Positions 36,391-43,262 of a DNA stretch of 64,000 bases are shown piece by piece. Source of the stretch: Streptomyces paludis (GTDB taxonomy: Bacteria > Actinomycetota > Actinomycetes > Streptomycetales > Streptomycetaceae); the NCBI RefSeq assembly GCF_003344965.1, contig NZ_CP031194.1:6758001-6822000 (forward strand). The letters are read 5' to 3'. The notes below the pieces were generated by a model. That model was given only the letters and a program-made list of their open reading frames with translations, was not told the DNA's origin and searched no databases. How positions within the stretch are numbered: position 1 is the first letter of the stretch; the number at the start of each line of letters is the position of its first letter. The translations under genes were made by a program, and so were the position numbers.

Positions 36391-36422
36391 TCCGGCCCTC
36401 TGGGGGTTACGGGAGGGCCGGA
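36391..36422 (-). terminator. hairpin terminator candidate for the minus-strand SDR gene
   Basis: 10-bp inverted repeat (36391-36400 with 36413-36422, 12-base loop) just beyond the stop codon of the SDR gene. Confidence 0.55.
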
Positions 36423-36431
36423 CGTCGGGGG

Positions 36432-37259
36432 TCAGCCGGCCGTCATGGGTGCGCGTGAGGCGGCGACGACGCCGCCGTCGGCTAGCAGGTCGGTGCCGGT
36501 GATGAAGCCGGCCTGCGGGTCGAGGAGGAAGGCGGCGGCGGACGCGATGTCGTCCGGTGTGCCCTGGCGCTTGGCCGCGGACATGGCGATCATGGCCCGT
36601 ATCCTTTCGCCGCTCTCTCCGTCCAGTTCCTGCTGTCCCATCGGGGTGGAAATGGCGCCCGGGCTGATCGAGTTGATCCGCGCCTGCCGCTTGCCCCAGG
36701 CGGCGGCCGCCGCTTGGACGCGCAGCACGTTGGCCCGCTTGGCCAGGGTGTAGGCCGCGCCGGGGCCGCCGACCACGGCGGGGGCGAGGAACGGCAGGCC
36801 GAGCAGCTCTTGTGCCTCGGCGTGGGCCAGTGCCCGCTCCTGTTCGGCCGGAAGCGGGGACTGGAAGTGGCCGGCCATGCTGGCGATGACAACACCGGCG
36901 CCCCCGGGGGCGATGACCCGGCCGAATTCGTCGAGCACCAGAGCCACACCGAGCAGGTCCACCCGCAGAATCGCGTCCGTCGGCGCCTGCGCCGGGGACA
37001 GCCCGGCGGTGTGGGCGACGTGGGTGACCCGGCCGAGTGCGTCGGCCGTGTCGGCGAGCGCCCGCACCGAACCGTGGTCGGAGACGTCGACCCGCTCGGT
37101 GCTGACCTCGTGCCCCTCGCCGCGCAGCAGGTCGGCGGCGGCGCGGAGCGTGGTCTCGTTGAAGTCGGCGAGCAGGACCTTCCGGCCGCTGCCCACCCTG
37201 CGGGCGATCGCCTGCCCCATGCCGCCCACGCCGATGATGACCGCAATGTCCTTCTGCAT
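36432..37259 (-). CDS. SDR-family oxidoreductase
   Basis: 275 residues. Rossmann motif GVGGMGQAIAR, substrate/catalytic residues in YTLAKRAN (YxxxK) and SPGAISTPMG, C-terminal TGTDLLADGG typical of FabG-like SDRs. Start ATG 37259 follows a GAGGAG site 6 bases upstream; a GTG 7 codons earlier is in frame but lacks a ribosome site. Divergent from a TetR gene, with a palindromic operator between them, so the regulator probably controls it. Substrate unknown. Confidence 0.93.
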   Translation of the reverse strand: MQKDIAVIIGVGGMGQAIARRVGSGRKVLLADFNETTLRAAADLLRGEGHEVSTERVDVSDHGSVRALADTADALGRVTHVAHTAGLSPAQAPTDAILRVDLLGVALVLDEFGRVIAPGGAGVVIASMAGHFQSPLPAEQERALAHAEAQELLGLPFLAPAVVGGPGAAYTLAKRANVLRVQAAAAAWGKRQARINSISPGAISTPMGQQELDGESGERIRAMIAMSAAKRQGTPDDIASAAAFLLDPQAGFITGTDLLADGGVVAASRAPMTAG

Positions 37260-37281
37260 CCGAAGCTCCTCGTGCCACATT

Positions 37282-37297
37282 TACGAGACGTTTCGTA
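37282..37297. promoter_or_regulatory. palindromic TetR-type operator
   Basis: TACGAGACGTTTCGTA, 14 of 16 positions symmetric, placed in the 78-base gap between divergent SDR and TetR genes. Strong candidate binding site for the TetR protein encoded at 37338. Confidence 0.7.
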
Positions 37298-37337
37298 TTG
37301 TATTCATGGTGTGTCCGCCGTTGTCTATGCTCGGCGC

Positions 37338-37955
37338 ATGTCCGGACTCCAGCGGGGGCGCCCTCGCAGTGCCCACGCGCATCAGGCGGTGCTGGCCGCG
37401 GCCGTGGAGCTGCTCACCTCCGGCGGCTATCAGCGGCTCACCATGGAGGCCATCGCGGCGAAAGCGGGGGTGGGCAAGCAGACCGTCTACCGGTGGTGGC
37501 CGTCGAAGGCCGCCATCGTCGCCGAGGCCGTCCTCTCCGGACACCTGGCCGCCGCCGCGAGCCCACTGGCGGAGACCGGGGATGTCGTGACCGACCTGCG
37601 CGACTGGCTGAGCGGACAGCTCGCGCGGCTGACCGACCCGAGCAGCACGGCCCTCCTGCGCGGGCTGACCGCGGCCGCCGCGGAGAGCGACGACGATGCG
37701 GCGAAGCTGTACGAGCGGTTCACCGGCCCGTTCCGGCAGTACGTGGTGCGGCGGCTGGCGATCGGTGTCCAGCAAGGCCAACTGCGGCCCGACGCCCGGC
37801 TGGACGCCGCGGCCGATTTTGTCATCGGAGCCCTGATCTACCGGACACTCACCCACGGCAACCTCTCGGGACAGGGCGGCGTGGACGACCTCATCGAGGT
37901 TCTCCTCGCCGGCCTGGGGCCGCGGCCGGGAACCACCGCGACGTCTCCGGGATGA
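37338..37955 (+). CDS. TetR-family transcriptional regulator
   Basis: 205 residues: N-terminal DNA-binding domain (LTMEAIAAKAGVGKQTVYRWWPSKAAIVAEA, shown in part: MEAIAAKAGVGKQTVYRWW) at about 30-60 and a helical ligand domain with a TetR_C_11-like region. ATG 37338 begins directly before the typical GRPRSAHAHQAVLAAAVEL helix. Probable repressor of itself and of the divergent SDR gene. Confidence 0.93.
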   Translation: MSGLQRGRPRSAHAHQAVLAAAVELLTSGGYQRLTMEAIAAKAGVGKQTVYRWWPSKAAIVAEAVLSGHLAAAASPLAETGDVVTDLRDWLSGQLARLTDPSSTALLRGLTAAAAESDDDAAKLYERFTGPFRQYVVRRLAIGVQQGQLRPDARLDAAADFVIGALIYRTLTHGNLSGQGGVDDLIEVLLAGLGPRPGTTATSPG

Positions 37956-38062
37956 GACACCGCAAGCCCACCCGTACCGAGCGGACAGGCCGTCCGGGCC
38001 GTGGGGCACGGTGCAGCACCAGCAGGGACAACTGGCCAAGCTCGTGGCCGAGTTGCCCGGTG

Positions 38063-38881
38063 TCAGGCGCCGGTGAGGGTGTGGGAGGTGTCCATGAGGC
38101 GCTGGGTGGTCGTGGGGTTGAGGGCGATCGGGGTGCGTTGTTCGAACCGGCCGGGCTTGCCCCAGTAGTGGGGTGACTGCCAGTCGTCGCGCCGGGTGGC
38201 TTCCACGACGTTGTGTGCGGAGGTTTCGGCGGAGTCGAAGAGGACCGGTCCGAGGACTCTGGCGCCGGCCCGCATGTACCAGGGGGCGATACGCAGGATG
38301 TCGGTCCTGACGGCGCCGGCGTTCACCACACCGGCGGCGAGGCCGGATTCGGTACGGGTGAGGTGGGCGGCGTAGTGGTGGTTGGCGAGCTGGATCGGCT
38401 TGCGGTCGTGGCCGAAGTCGAACGGGGCGAACTCGGGAAACCTGGCGAAGTCGGCGTCATCGGCCGGTGGGACCGCGGCGGTCATCATGACCACGACCGG
38501 CCGCCCGGCCCGGCGCAGGGCGGGCAGCAGGAGCTGGGTGAGGTGATAGCGGCTGAGGTAGTTGACCGCGAAGAACGGATGGAGCCCGTCGGCGGTGCGG
38601 CTCTCCTGGGCGGTGAACACCCCGGTGGAGTGCACGAGGGCGTCGATACGGTCGTACTGGTCCAGGACACGCTGGGCGGCGCCGCGGACGCCGTCGTGCG
38701 TGGACAGGTCGGCGGCAAGGAAGGCGGCCCGTTCGCGGGAGGTGCCGAACGAGGCGAGCGCGGCCTGCCCCTTGCGCGGGTCACGGCCCATCAGGACGAG
38801 CCGGTTGCCGTCGGCGAGGAGGTCTCGGGCGGCCTGGAGGCCGATGCCGCTGTTGCCGCCTGCGATGAGGATGGTCTTCAT
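38063..38881 (-). CDS. SDR-like NAD(P)-binding protein, active-site motif atypical
   Basis: 272 residues. N-terminal MKTILIAGGNSGIGLQAARDL is a standard TGxxxGIG-type nucleotide site, followed by AADLSTHDGV and HSTGVFT. The usual YxxxK before the LAN motif reads HDRKPIQLANHH, so neither Tyr nor Lys seems to be in place. It may be a reductase with altered chemistry or a binding protein. Start ATG 38881 preceded by GGAG. Downstream of another SDR-like gene and a MarR gene on the same strand, likely one operon. Confidence 0.85.
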   Translation of the reverse strand: MKTILIAGGNSGIGLQAARDLLADGNRLVLMGRDPRKGQAALASFGTSRERAAFLAADLSTHDGVRGAAQRVLDQYDRIDALVHSTGVFTAQESRTADGLHPFFAVNYLSRYHLTQLLLPALRRAGRPVVVMMTAAVPPADDADFARFPEFAPFDFGHDRKPIQLANHHYAAHLTRTESGLAAGVVNAGAVRTDILRIAPWYMRAGARVLGPVLFDSAETSAHNVVEATRRDDWQSPHYWGKPGRFEQRTPIALNPTTTQRLMDTSHTLTGA

Positions 38882-38967
38882 GGTGCTCCGGGGGAGAGGG
38901 CGGGCGGTCACCGGCCGGTGCGTGTGCGTGCGTGGACCGGTGGCCGCCTGTCGTCGGTGTGCTGGGG

Positions 38968-39633
38968 TCAGGCGCCGATGCAGTGCTCGGCCTGGTCGCG
39001 CTCGGTGTGGAGGGTCCAGTAGTCGAGGGCGATCTCGTCCGGCGCCCGATGGGGGACGCCTTCGGGGGCCTGGGTGCCGATCATGAGGTTGATGGCCACG
39101 TTGGACACGTGGATGCCTTCGTCGGCGAGGGTGTTGTGGAGGTTGACCGCCCAGTTCCGCTGTCCCGCCTGGGCGATGTTGGCGGTGGCGAGCATCGGGT
39201 ACGGGTTGATGGCGCCGCCGCCGGTGGTGAACAGCAAGGTGCCCGAGCCGGCCTGGAGCATGCCGGGCAGTACGGTCTGTACGGCGGCGACCGCGCCGTA
39301 GAGGAGGCTGTCGATCTGCGGCCGCAGTGTGTCGAGGGTGACCTCCTTGGGCGAGGTCATGGACAGGCCCGCGTGCGGGGAGAACTCCAGGACGTCGATC
39401 CGGCCGAACCGCGCGATCGCGGCGTCGAGCGCGCCGGTGATCTGGACGGGGTCCGCGACATCGGCGGGGAAGCCTTTCGCGGTGATCCCCGCCACGGCGA
39501 GTTCGGTGACCAGGGTGTCGAGTGTGTCCTTGGTACGGGAGATCAGGGCGACGTCGAAGCCGTGGCCGCCGAAGACCTTGGCGATGGACAGGCCCAGGCC
39601 CGGACCGGCTCCGACGATGGCGATGGTGGGCAT
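38968..39633 (-). CDS. SDR-like NAD(P)-binding protein
   Basis: 221 residues, short for an SDR. GAGPGLGLSIAKVFGGHG is the nucleotide site, DVLEFSPHAG replaces the usual NNAG, and the expected catalytic segment reads ATANIAQAGQRNW with Gln where Lys is expected. Like its neighbour it seems to lack a normal YxxxK. GAGGAG site 7 bases before the ATG. Its start is 47 bases after the MarR stop codon. Confidence 0.85.
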   Translation of the reverse strand: MPTIAIVGAGPGLGLSIAKVFGGHGFDVALISRTKDTLDTLVTELAVAGITAKGFPADVADPVQITGALDAAIARFGRIDVLEFSPHAGLSMTSPKEVTLDTLRPQIDSLLYGAVAAVQTVLPGMLQAGSGTLLFTTGGGAINPYPMLATANIAQAGQRNWAVNLHNTLADEGIHVSNVAINLMIGTQAPEGVPHRAPDEIALDYWTLHTERDQAEHCIGA

Positions 39634-39680
39634 ACGTACTCCTCGTGCGGGGGTGTGCAGGGGTGGCTGGAGGGCTCGGG

Positions 39681-40232
39681 TCAGTCCCGGTCGGCCGGAT
39701 CCGGATCCGGATCCGGATCCGGTGAGGTGGAGCCGGGTGACGGCCAGTCGGTGGGGTGCGGCGCCTGGAGGGCGCCGAGGATGCGCCGGGAGGCCGCGCC
39801 GAGCTGACGCTGTTGTGCTTTGGTCAGCGGGTCGAAGATCAGGCGGCGTACCGCGTCGACATGGCCGGGAGCGGCGGCGACGACCTTGTCCATGCCGTCG
39901 TCGGTGAGGGTGGCCAGGGTGGAGCGGCCGTCGGAGGGGTCGGGGTGACGGCGTACCCAGCCGCGCTTCTCCAGGCGGATGACCACGTTGGACAGCCTGG
40001 AGAGTGTGGATCCGGCGTACTGGGCCAGCTCGCTCATCCGCAGGGTGCGCTCCGGCGCCATCGACAGCGCCGACATCACCACGTAGTCGAAGTGCGCGAT
40101 GCCCGCGTCCCGCTGCATCCGCGCCTCCAGCGCGGCCGGCAGCTGGGTCAGGACATAGGCGAACGCGTACCAGTGCTGCTGTTCGTCGGCGTCGAGCCAG
40201 CGGGGCTCAGTGGGTTCCCGTGCGTCTTCCAT
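39681..40232 (-). CDS. MarR-family transcriptional regulator
   Basis: 183 residues. Winged helix region: FDYVVMSALSMAPERTLRMSELAQYAGSTLSRLSNVV (in part: MSELAQYAGSTLSRLS) and RHPDPSDGRSTLATLT, the wing with the conserved DxRS motif. Residues 172-181 are a run of Pro-Asp encoded by a CCGGAT microsatellite. The ATG at 40232 starts just next to two inverted repeats at 40244 and 40277, its probable own operators. Confidence 0.93.
   Translation of the reverse strand: MEDAREPTEPRWLDADEQQHWYAFAYVLTQLPAALEARMQRDAGIAHFDYVVMSALSMAPERTLRMSELAQYAGSTLSRLSNVVIRLEKRGWVRRHPDPSDGRSTLATLTDDGMDKVVAAAPGHVDAVRRLIFDPLTKAQQRQLGAASRRILGALQAPHPTDWPSPGSTSPDPDPDPDPADRD
39695..39722. repeat. CCGGAT microsatellite in the MarR gene
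   Basis: Four perfect CCGGAT units plus CCGG, coding (Pro-Asp)n in the C-terminal tail on the minus strand. Copy number could vary without shifting the frame. Confidence 0.85.
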
Positions 40233-40243
40233 GGAGCCAACAT

Positions 40244-40259
40244 ACTCCAAGCTTGGAGT
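40244..40259. promoter_or_regulatory. MarR operator 1 (perfect palindrome)
   Basis: ACTCCAAGCTTGGAGT, perfectly symmetric over 16 bp, 12 bases upstream of the MarR ATG. Confidence 0.8.
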
Positions 40260-40276
40260 GAAAAGCCAAGATGGTC

Positions 40277-40292
40277 ACTCCAAGCTTGAAGT
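40277..40292. promoter_or_regulatory. MarR operator 2
   Basis: ACTCCAAGCTTGAAGT, one base different from operator 1; centre-to-centre distance 33 bases, about three helical turns. It lies between the MarR gene and the divergent reductase gene. Confidence 0.75.
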
Positions 40293-40443
40293 GAACTGGT
40301 GGTGGAAGTCGATTCAAGCCCGGAATATCGGCAAGAGCGGGCCGCGTTCCCGGGGGATCTCCCTCATGCCGGTCACAAGATCTTCAAAAGGTTCTCTCAG
40401 AGTGCGCTGCGACGCTGGCGGCCCACCGGCGAAGAGAGGCCCC

Positions 40444-41850
40444 ATGAGCACCGCGACCCATGCGCGCAACGGTACGGACGGATCCGCGCGGCCGGGGCGG
40501 CGGCGTGTGCCGCTGCCGTCCTCCCGGCCGCGTTCACTCGTACCCATGGCGGCGCACGGTCTCATCTGGGGCGGGGCCGCCGGGGTGCTCGCTCTCTGGT
40601 GGGCGGACACGGAGGCGGTGGTGGGCGCGGCCGGGTGGCTGACGGACGCGGGGCGGATCACCGGGCTGCTGGCGGGGTACGCGTGTGCCGTGCTGGTGGC
40701 GCTGATGGCGCGTGTCCCGCTCCTCGACCACAGCATCGGCAGCGACCGGCTGGCGCGCTGGCACGCGATGGGCGGCCGGTACACGATCTCGCTGGTCGTC
40801 GCCCATGTCGTACTGATCATCTGGGGCTACTCGCTCACCACACACACCGGTGTGGTGGAGCAGACCACCACCTTCGTGCTCGACTATCCCGACATGCTCA
40901 AGGCCACCGCCGCCTTTCTGCTACTGCTCGGGACGGCCTTCGTGTCGGCGCGGGCCGCGCGCCGCAGACTGCGCTACGAGACCTGGCACTACCTGCACTT
41001 CGCCACGTATCTCGCGGTGTTCCTCGCCTTCTTCCACCAACTCAGCAACGGCGCCGACTTCGTGGGCAACGAAGCCGCCCAACTCGCTTGGTACGGGCTC
41101 TATCTGGGCGTCGCCGCGCTCATCATCTGGTACCGCTTCCTGGCGCCCGTACGGTACAACCTGCGCCACCGGCTGCGCGTCGCCGAGGTCGTGCCGGAGG
41201 CGCCGGGTGTCGTCTCCGTCCATCTGGCCGGCGAGCGTCTCGGTGAACTGGGCGCGCTGCCGGGGCAGTTCTTCCGCTGGCGGTTCCTCGCCCCCGGGCT
41301 CTGGGCGAGCGCCAACCCGTACTCGCTGTCCGCGCCGCCGCGGGACGGTCTGCTGCGTATCACCGTGAAGGACTCGGGCGACCACAGCGGCGCGCTCGCC
41401 CGGCTGAGGCCCGGCACCCGGGTCTGGGCGGAGGGGCCGTACGGCGCGTTCACCGGCGCCCGGCGCCGCTCCCCGAAGGTGCTGCTGCTGGCGGGCGGTG
41501 TCGGGATCACCCCGCTGCGGGCGCTGTTCGAGACACTGCCGGGCGAGGTGACCCTGATCCACCGGGCCCGGCGCGCCGAGGACCTGGCGCTGCGCGGGGA
41601 GCTGGACGCGATCGCCGCCGCGCGCGGCGCCACCGTCCACTACTTCCTCAGCGAATCCGCGGGCCGAGCCGCAGGCCAGGACGCGTTCGAGCCCCTGACC
41701 GCCGACGGGCTGAGCCGCCTCGTCCCCGGTCTCGCCGCCCACGAGGTCTATCTCTGCGGCCCGCGCGGGATGACGGACGCCGCGAAGCGGGCCCTGGCCG
41801 AGGCCGGGGTGCCGCGCCACCACATCCACCACGAGTCGTTCGAGTTCTGA
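40444..41850 (+). CDS. membrane flavohaem reductase (ferric-reductase-like domain + FAD/NAD(P)H domain)
   Basis: 468 residues. About 6 helices at 35-240 carry paired histidines for two haems (WHAMGGRYTISLVVAHVV and WHYLHFATYLAVFLAFFH), then a ferredoxin-NADP-reductase module: FAD motif NPYSLSAPP (Asn in place of the usual Arg), EGPYGAF, NAD(P)H motif LLAGGVGITPLRALFE and CGPRGMTDA at the end. It passes electrons from cytosolic NAD(P)H across the membrane. Start ATG 40444 has a GAGAGG site. Followed by an FMN-binding protein and ApbE, which point to an outside flavin acceptor. Confidence 0.92.
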   Translation: MSTATHARNGTDGSARPGRRRVPLPSSRPRSLVPMAAHGLIWGGAAGVLALWWADTEAVVGAAGWLTDAGRITGLLAGYACAVLVALMARVPLLDHSIGSDRLARWHAMGGRYTISLVVAHVVLIIWGYSLTTHTGVVEQTTTFVLDYPDMLKATAAFLLLLGTAFVSARAARRRLRYETWHYLHFATYLAVFLAFFHQLSNGADFVGNEAAQLAWYGLYLGVAALIIWYRFLAPVRYNLRHRLRVAEVVPEAPGVVSVHLAGERLGELGALPGQFFRWRFLAPGLWASANPYSLSAPPRDGLLRITVKDSGDHSGALARLRPGTRVWAEGPYGAFTGARRRSPKVLLLAGGVGITPLRALFETLPGEVTLIHRARRAEDLALRGELDAIAAARGATVHYFLSESAGRAAGQDAFEPLTADGLSRLVPGLAAHEVYLCGPRGMTDAAKRALAEAGVPRHHIHHESFEF

Positions 41851-41861
41851 GGAGAAGTCCC

Positions 41862-42311
41862 GTGCGCAGAGCCGTTCTCGCCGCCGCGTCGACCGCCACC
41901 CTGGTCGTCCTGCTGCTCGCCCTCAAGCCCCACGAGGCCACTCAACTGGCCGTCGGCGCACCGGCGTCGACACCGACACCGACATCGACACCGACCTCAT
42001 CCTCGACGCCGAGCACCACCGCGTCCCCGGCCGCCTCCAGCGGTACGTACACCGGCGACGCCATCAGCACCCGGTACGGTACGGTCCAGCTCGCCATCAC
42101 CGTCACCGACGGAGAGCTGACCGCCGTCAACGTCCTCCAAGTGCCCTCGGAAGGCCGTAGTCAGCAGATCGCCGCCGACGCGGTGCCCCGGCTGACCGCG
42201 GAGGCGCTGACCGCCCAGAGCGCCCGGATCGACGCGATCTCCGGCGCCAGCTACACCAGCCAGGGCTATATCGACTCCCTCCAGAGCGCATTGGACAAGA
42301 CCGATGTCTGA
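41862..42311 (+). CDS. secreted/anchored FMN-binding domain protein
   Basis: 149 residues: one N-terminal hydrophobic helix (8-25) as signal or anchor, a Thr/Ser/Pro-rich linker (33-60), and an FMN-binding domain (60-149) with the flavin attachment motif DAISGASYTSQGY, in which the second hydroxyl residue (Thr) would carry phosphoester-bound FMN. GTG start with GGAG site, 11 bases after the reductase gene; its end overlaps the ApbE gene. The linker suggests an extracytoplasmic electron carrier. Confidence 0.88.
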   Translation: MRRAVLAAASTATLVVLLLALKPHEATQLAVGAPASTPTPTSTPTSSSTPSTTASPAASSGTYTGDAISTRYGTVQLAITVTDGELTAVNVLQVPSEGRSQQIAADAVPRLTAEALTAQSARIDAISGASYTSQGYIDSLQSALDKTDV

Positions 42312-43176
42312 GACCATGCACCGCCTCGCCCCCGCCCCCGCACGCACCCCCGGCCCCGCACACGCGCCCGCTCCCGCACACACGCCCGACCGTCCGCGCG
42401 GTCTGCGTCACGTCGAGCATGTGATGGGCACCGTCTTCTCCTTCGACATCCGTGACCAGCGCACCCCGGTCCTCCACGCGGCGCTGCGCGAGGCGGTCGT
42501 CCGGCTGCACCACGTCGACGAGGTGTTCTCCACGTACCGCCCCGACAGCGTCATCAGCCGCCTCGGGCGCGGCGAGCTGCGCCTTCAGCAGTGCCCCCAG
42601 GAGGTACGGGACGTCCTCGCCCTGTGCGCGAGCGCCGAGCGGACCACCGGCGGCTGGTTCAGCGACCGCGCGGGCGGCACCCTCGATCCGTCCGGGCTGG
42701 TCAAGGGGTGGGCCGTGGAACACGCCTCGCGGATCCTGGCCGAGGCCGGCGCCCGCAACACCTGCGTCAACGGCGGCGGCGACCTCCGGCTGACCGGCGA
42801 GCCGGCCCCCGGCACCCCCTGGCACATCGGTGTCGCCCACCCGCTGCGCCCCGGCGAGCTGTGCACGCTCGTCACCGGCCGCGACCTCGCGATCGCCACC
42901 TCCGGCACGGCCGAGCGCGGCGCCCACATCCTGGACCCGCGCCGCGGCACCCCCGCCGCCGGACCGGCGTCCGTCACCGTCGTCGGCCCCGGGCTCACCC
43001 TGACCGACGCCTACGCGACCGCCGCCTTCGCGATGGGGGAGCGGGCCCGGGACTGGCTGGAATCCCTGGACGGTTACGAGGGGTTCGCGGTCACCCGGGA
43101 CGGCGGATCGTGGCGTACGAGCGGATTCCCCGAGGCGGCGGTGACCGCTCCGACCGCTCAGCGCGGCGGAACGTGA
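42304..43176 (+). CDS. apbE: FAD:protein FMN transferase (ApbE family)
   Basis: 290 residues. Typical blocks: HVMGTVFSFDI, FSTYRPDSVISRLGRGE, LDPSGLVKGWAVEHA, CVNGGGDLRLTG, IATSGTAERGAHILDPR, TLTDAYATAAFAMG (metal/FAD site). It moves FMN from FAD to a Ser/Thr of a target, here surely the preceding FMN-binding protein. There is a proline/alanine-rich N-terminal extension but no clear signal peptide. Overlaps the upstream gene by 8 bases. Confidence 0.94.
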   Translation: MSETMHRLAPAPARTPGPAHAPAPAHTPDRPRGLRHVEHVMGTVFSFDIRDQRTPVLHAALREAVVRLHHVDEVFSTYRPDSVISRLGRGELRLQQCPQEVRDVLALCASAERTTGGWFSDRAGGTLDPSGLVKGWAVEHASRILAEAGARNTCVNGGGDLRLTGEPAPGTPWHIGVAHPLRPGELCTLVTGRDLAIATSGTAERGAHILDPRRGTPAAGPASVTVVGPGLTLTDAYATAAFAMGERARDWLESLDGYEGFAVTRDGGSWRTSGFPEAAVTAPTAQRGGT

Positions 43177-43262
43177 CACTCCTTGACCGACTGCGACTAA
43201 TACCAGCCGTTTCTCACCGTTTTCCGCTACAGGTATCGGCCAGGGTTCCCAACAGGGCCAGG

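Noticed and set aside
37956..38062. Short open stretch 'VQHQQGQLAKLVAELPG' between TetR and SDR genes
   Set aside because: About 20 codons, no ribosome site, between convergent genes; at best a gene remnant, not supportable as a feature.
36226..40300. Integrated mobile element downstream of the tRNA-Leu gene
   Set aside because: No integrase, excisionase, transposase or direct repeat of the tRNA end was seen; gene content is ordinary regulators and oxidoreductases.
42591..43262. Long upstream extension of the NB-ARC gene frame into apbE
   Set aside because: Overlaps the apbE coding sequence in another frame and has Arg/Pro-rich composition without family residues.
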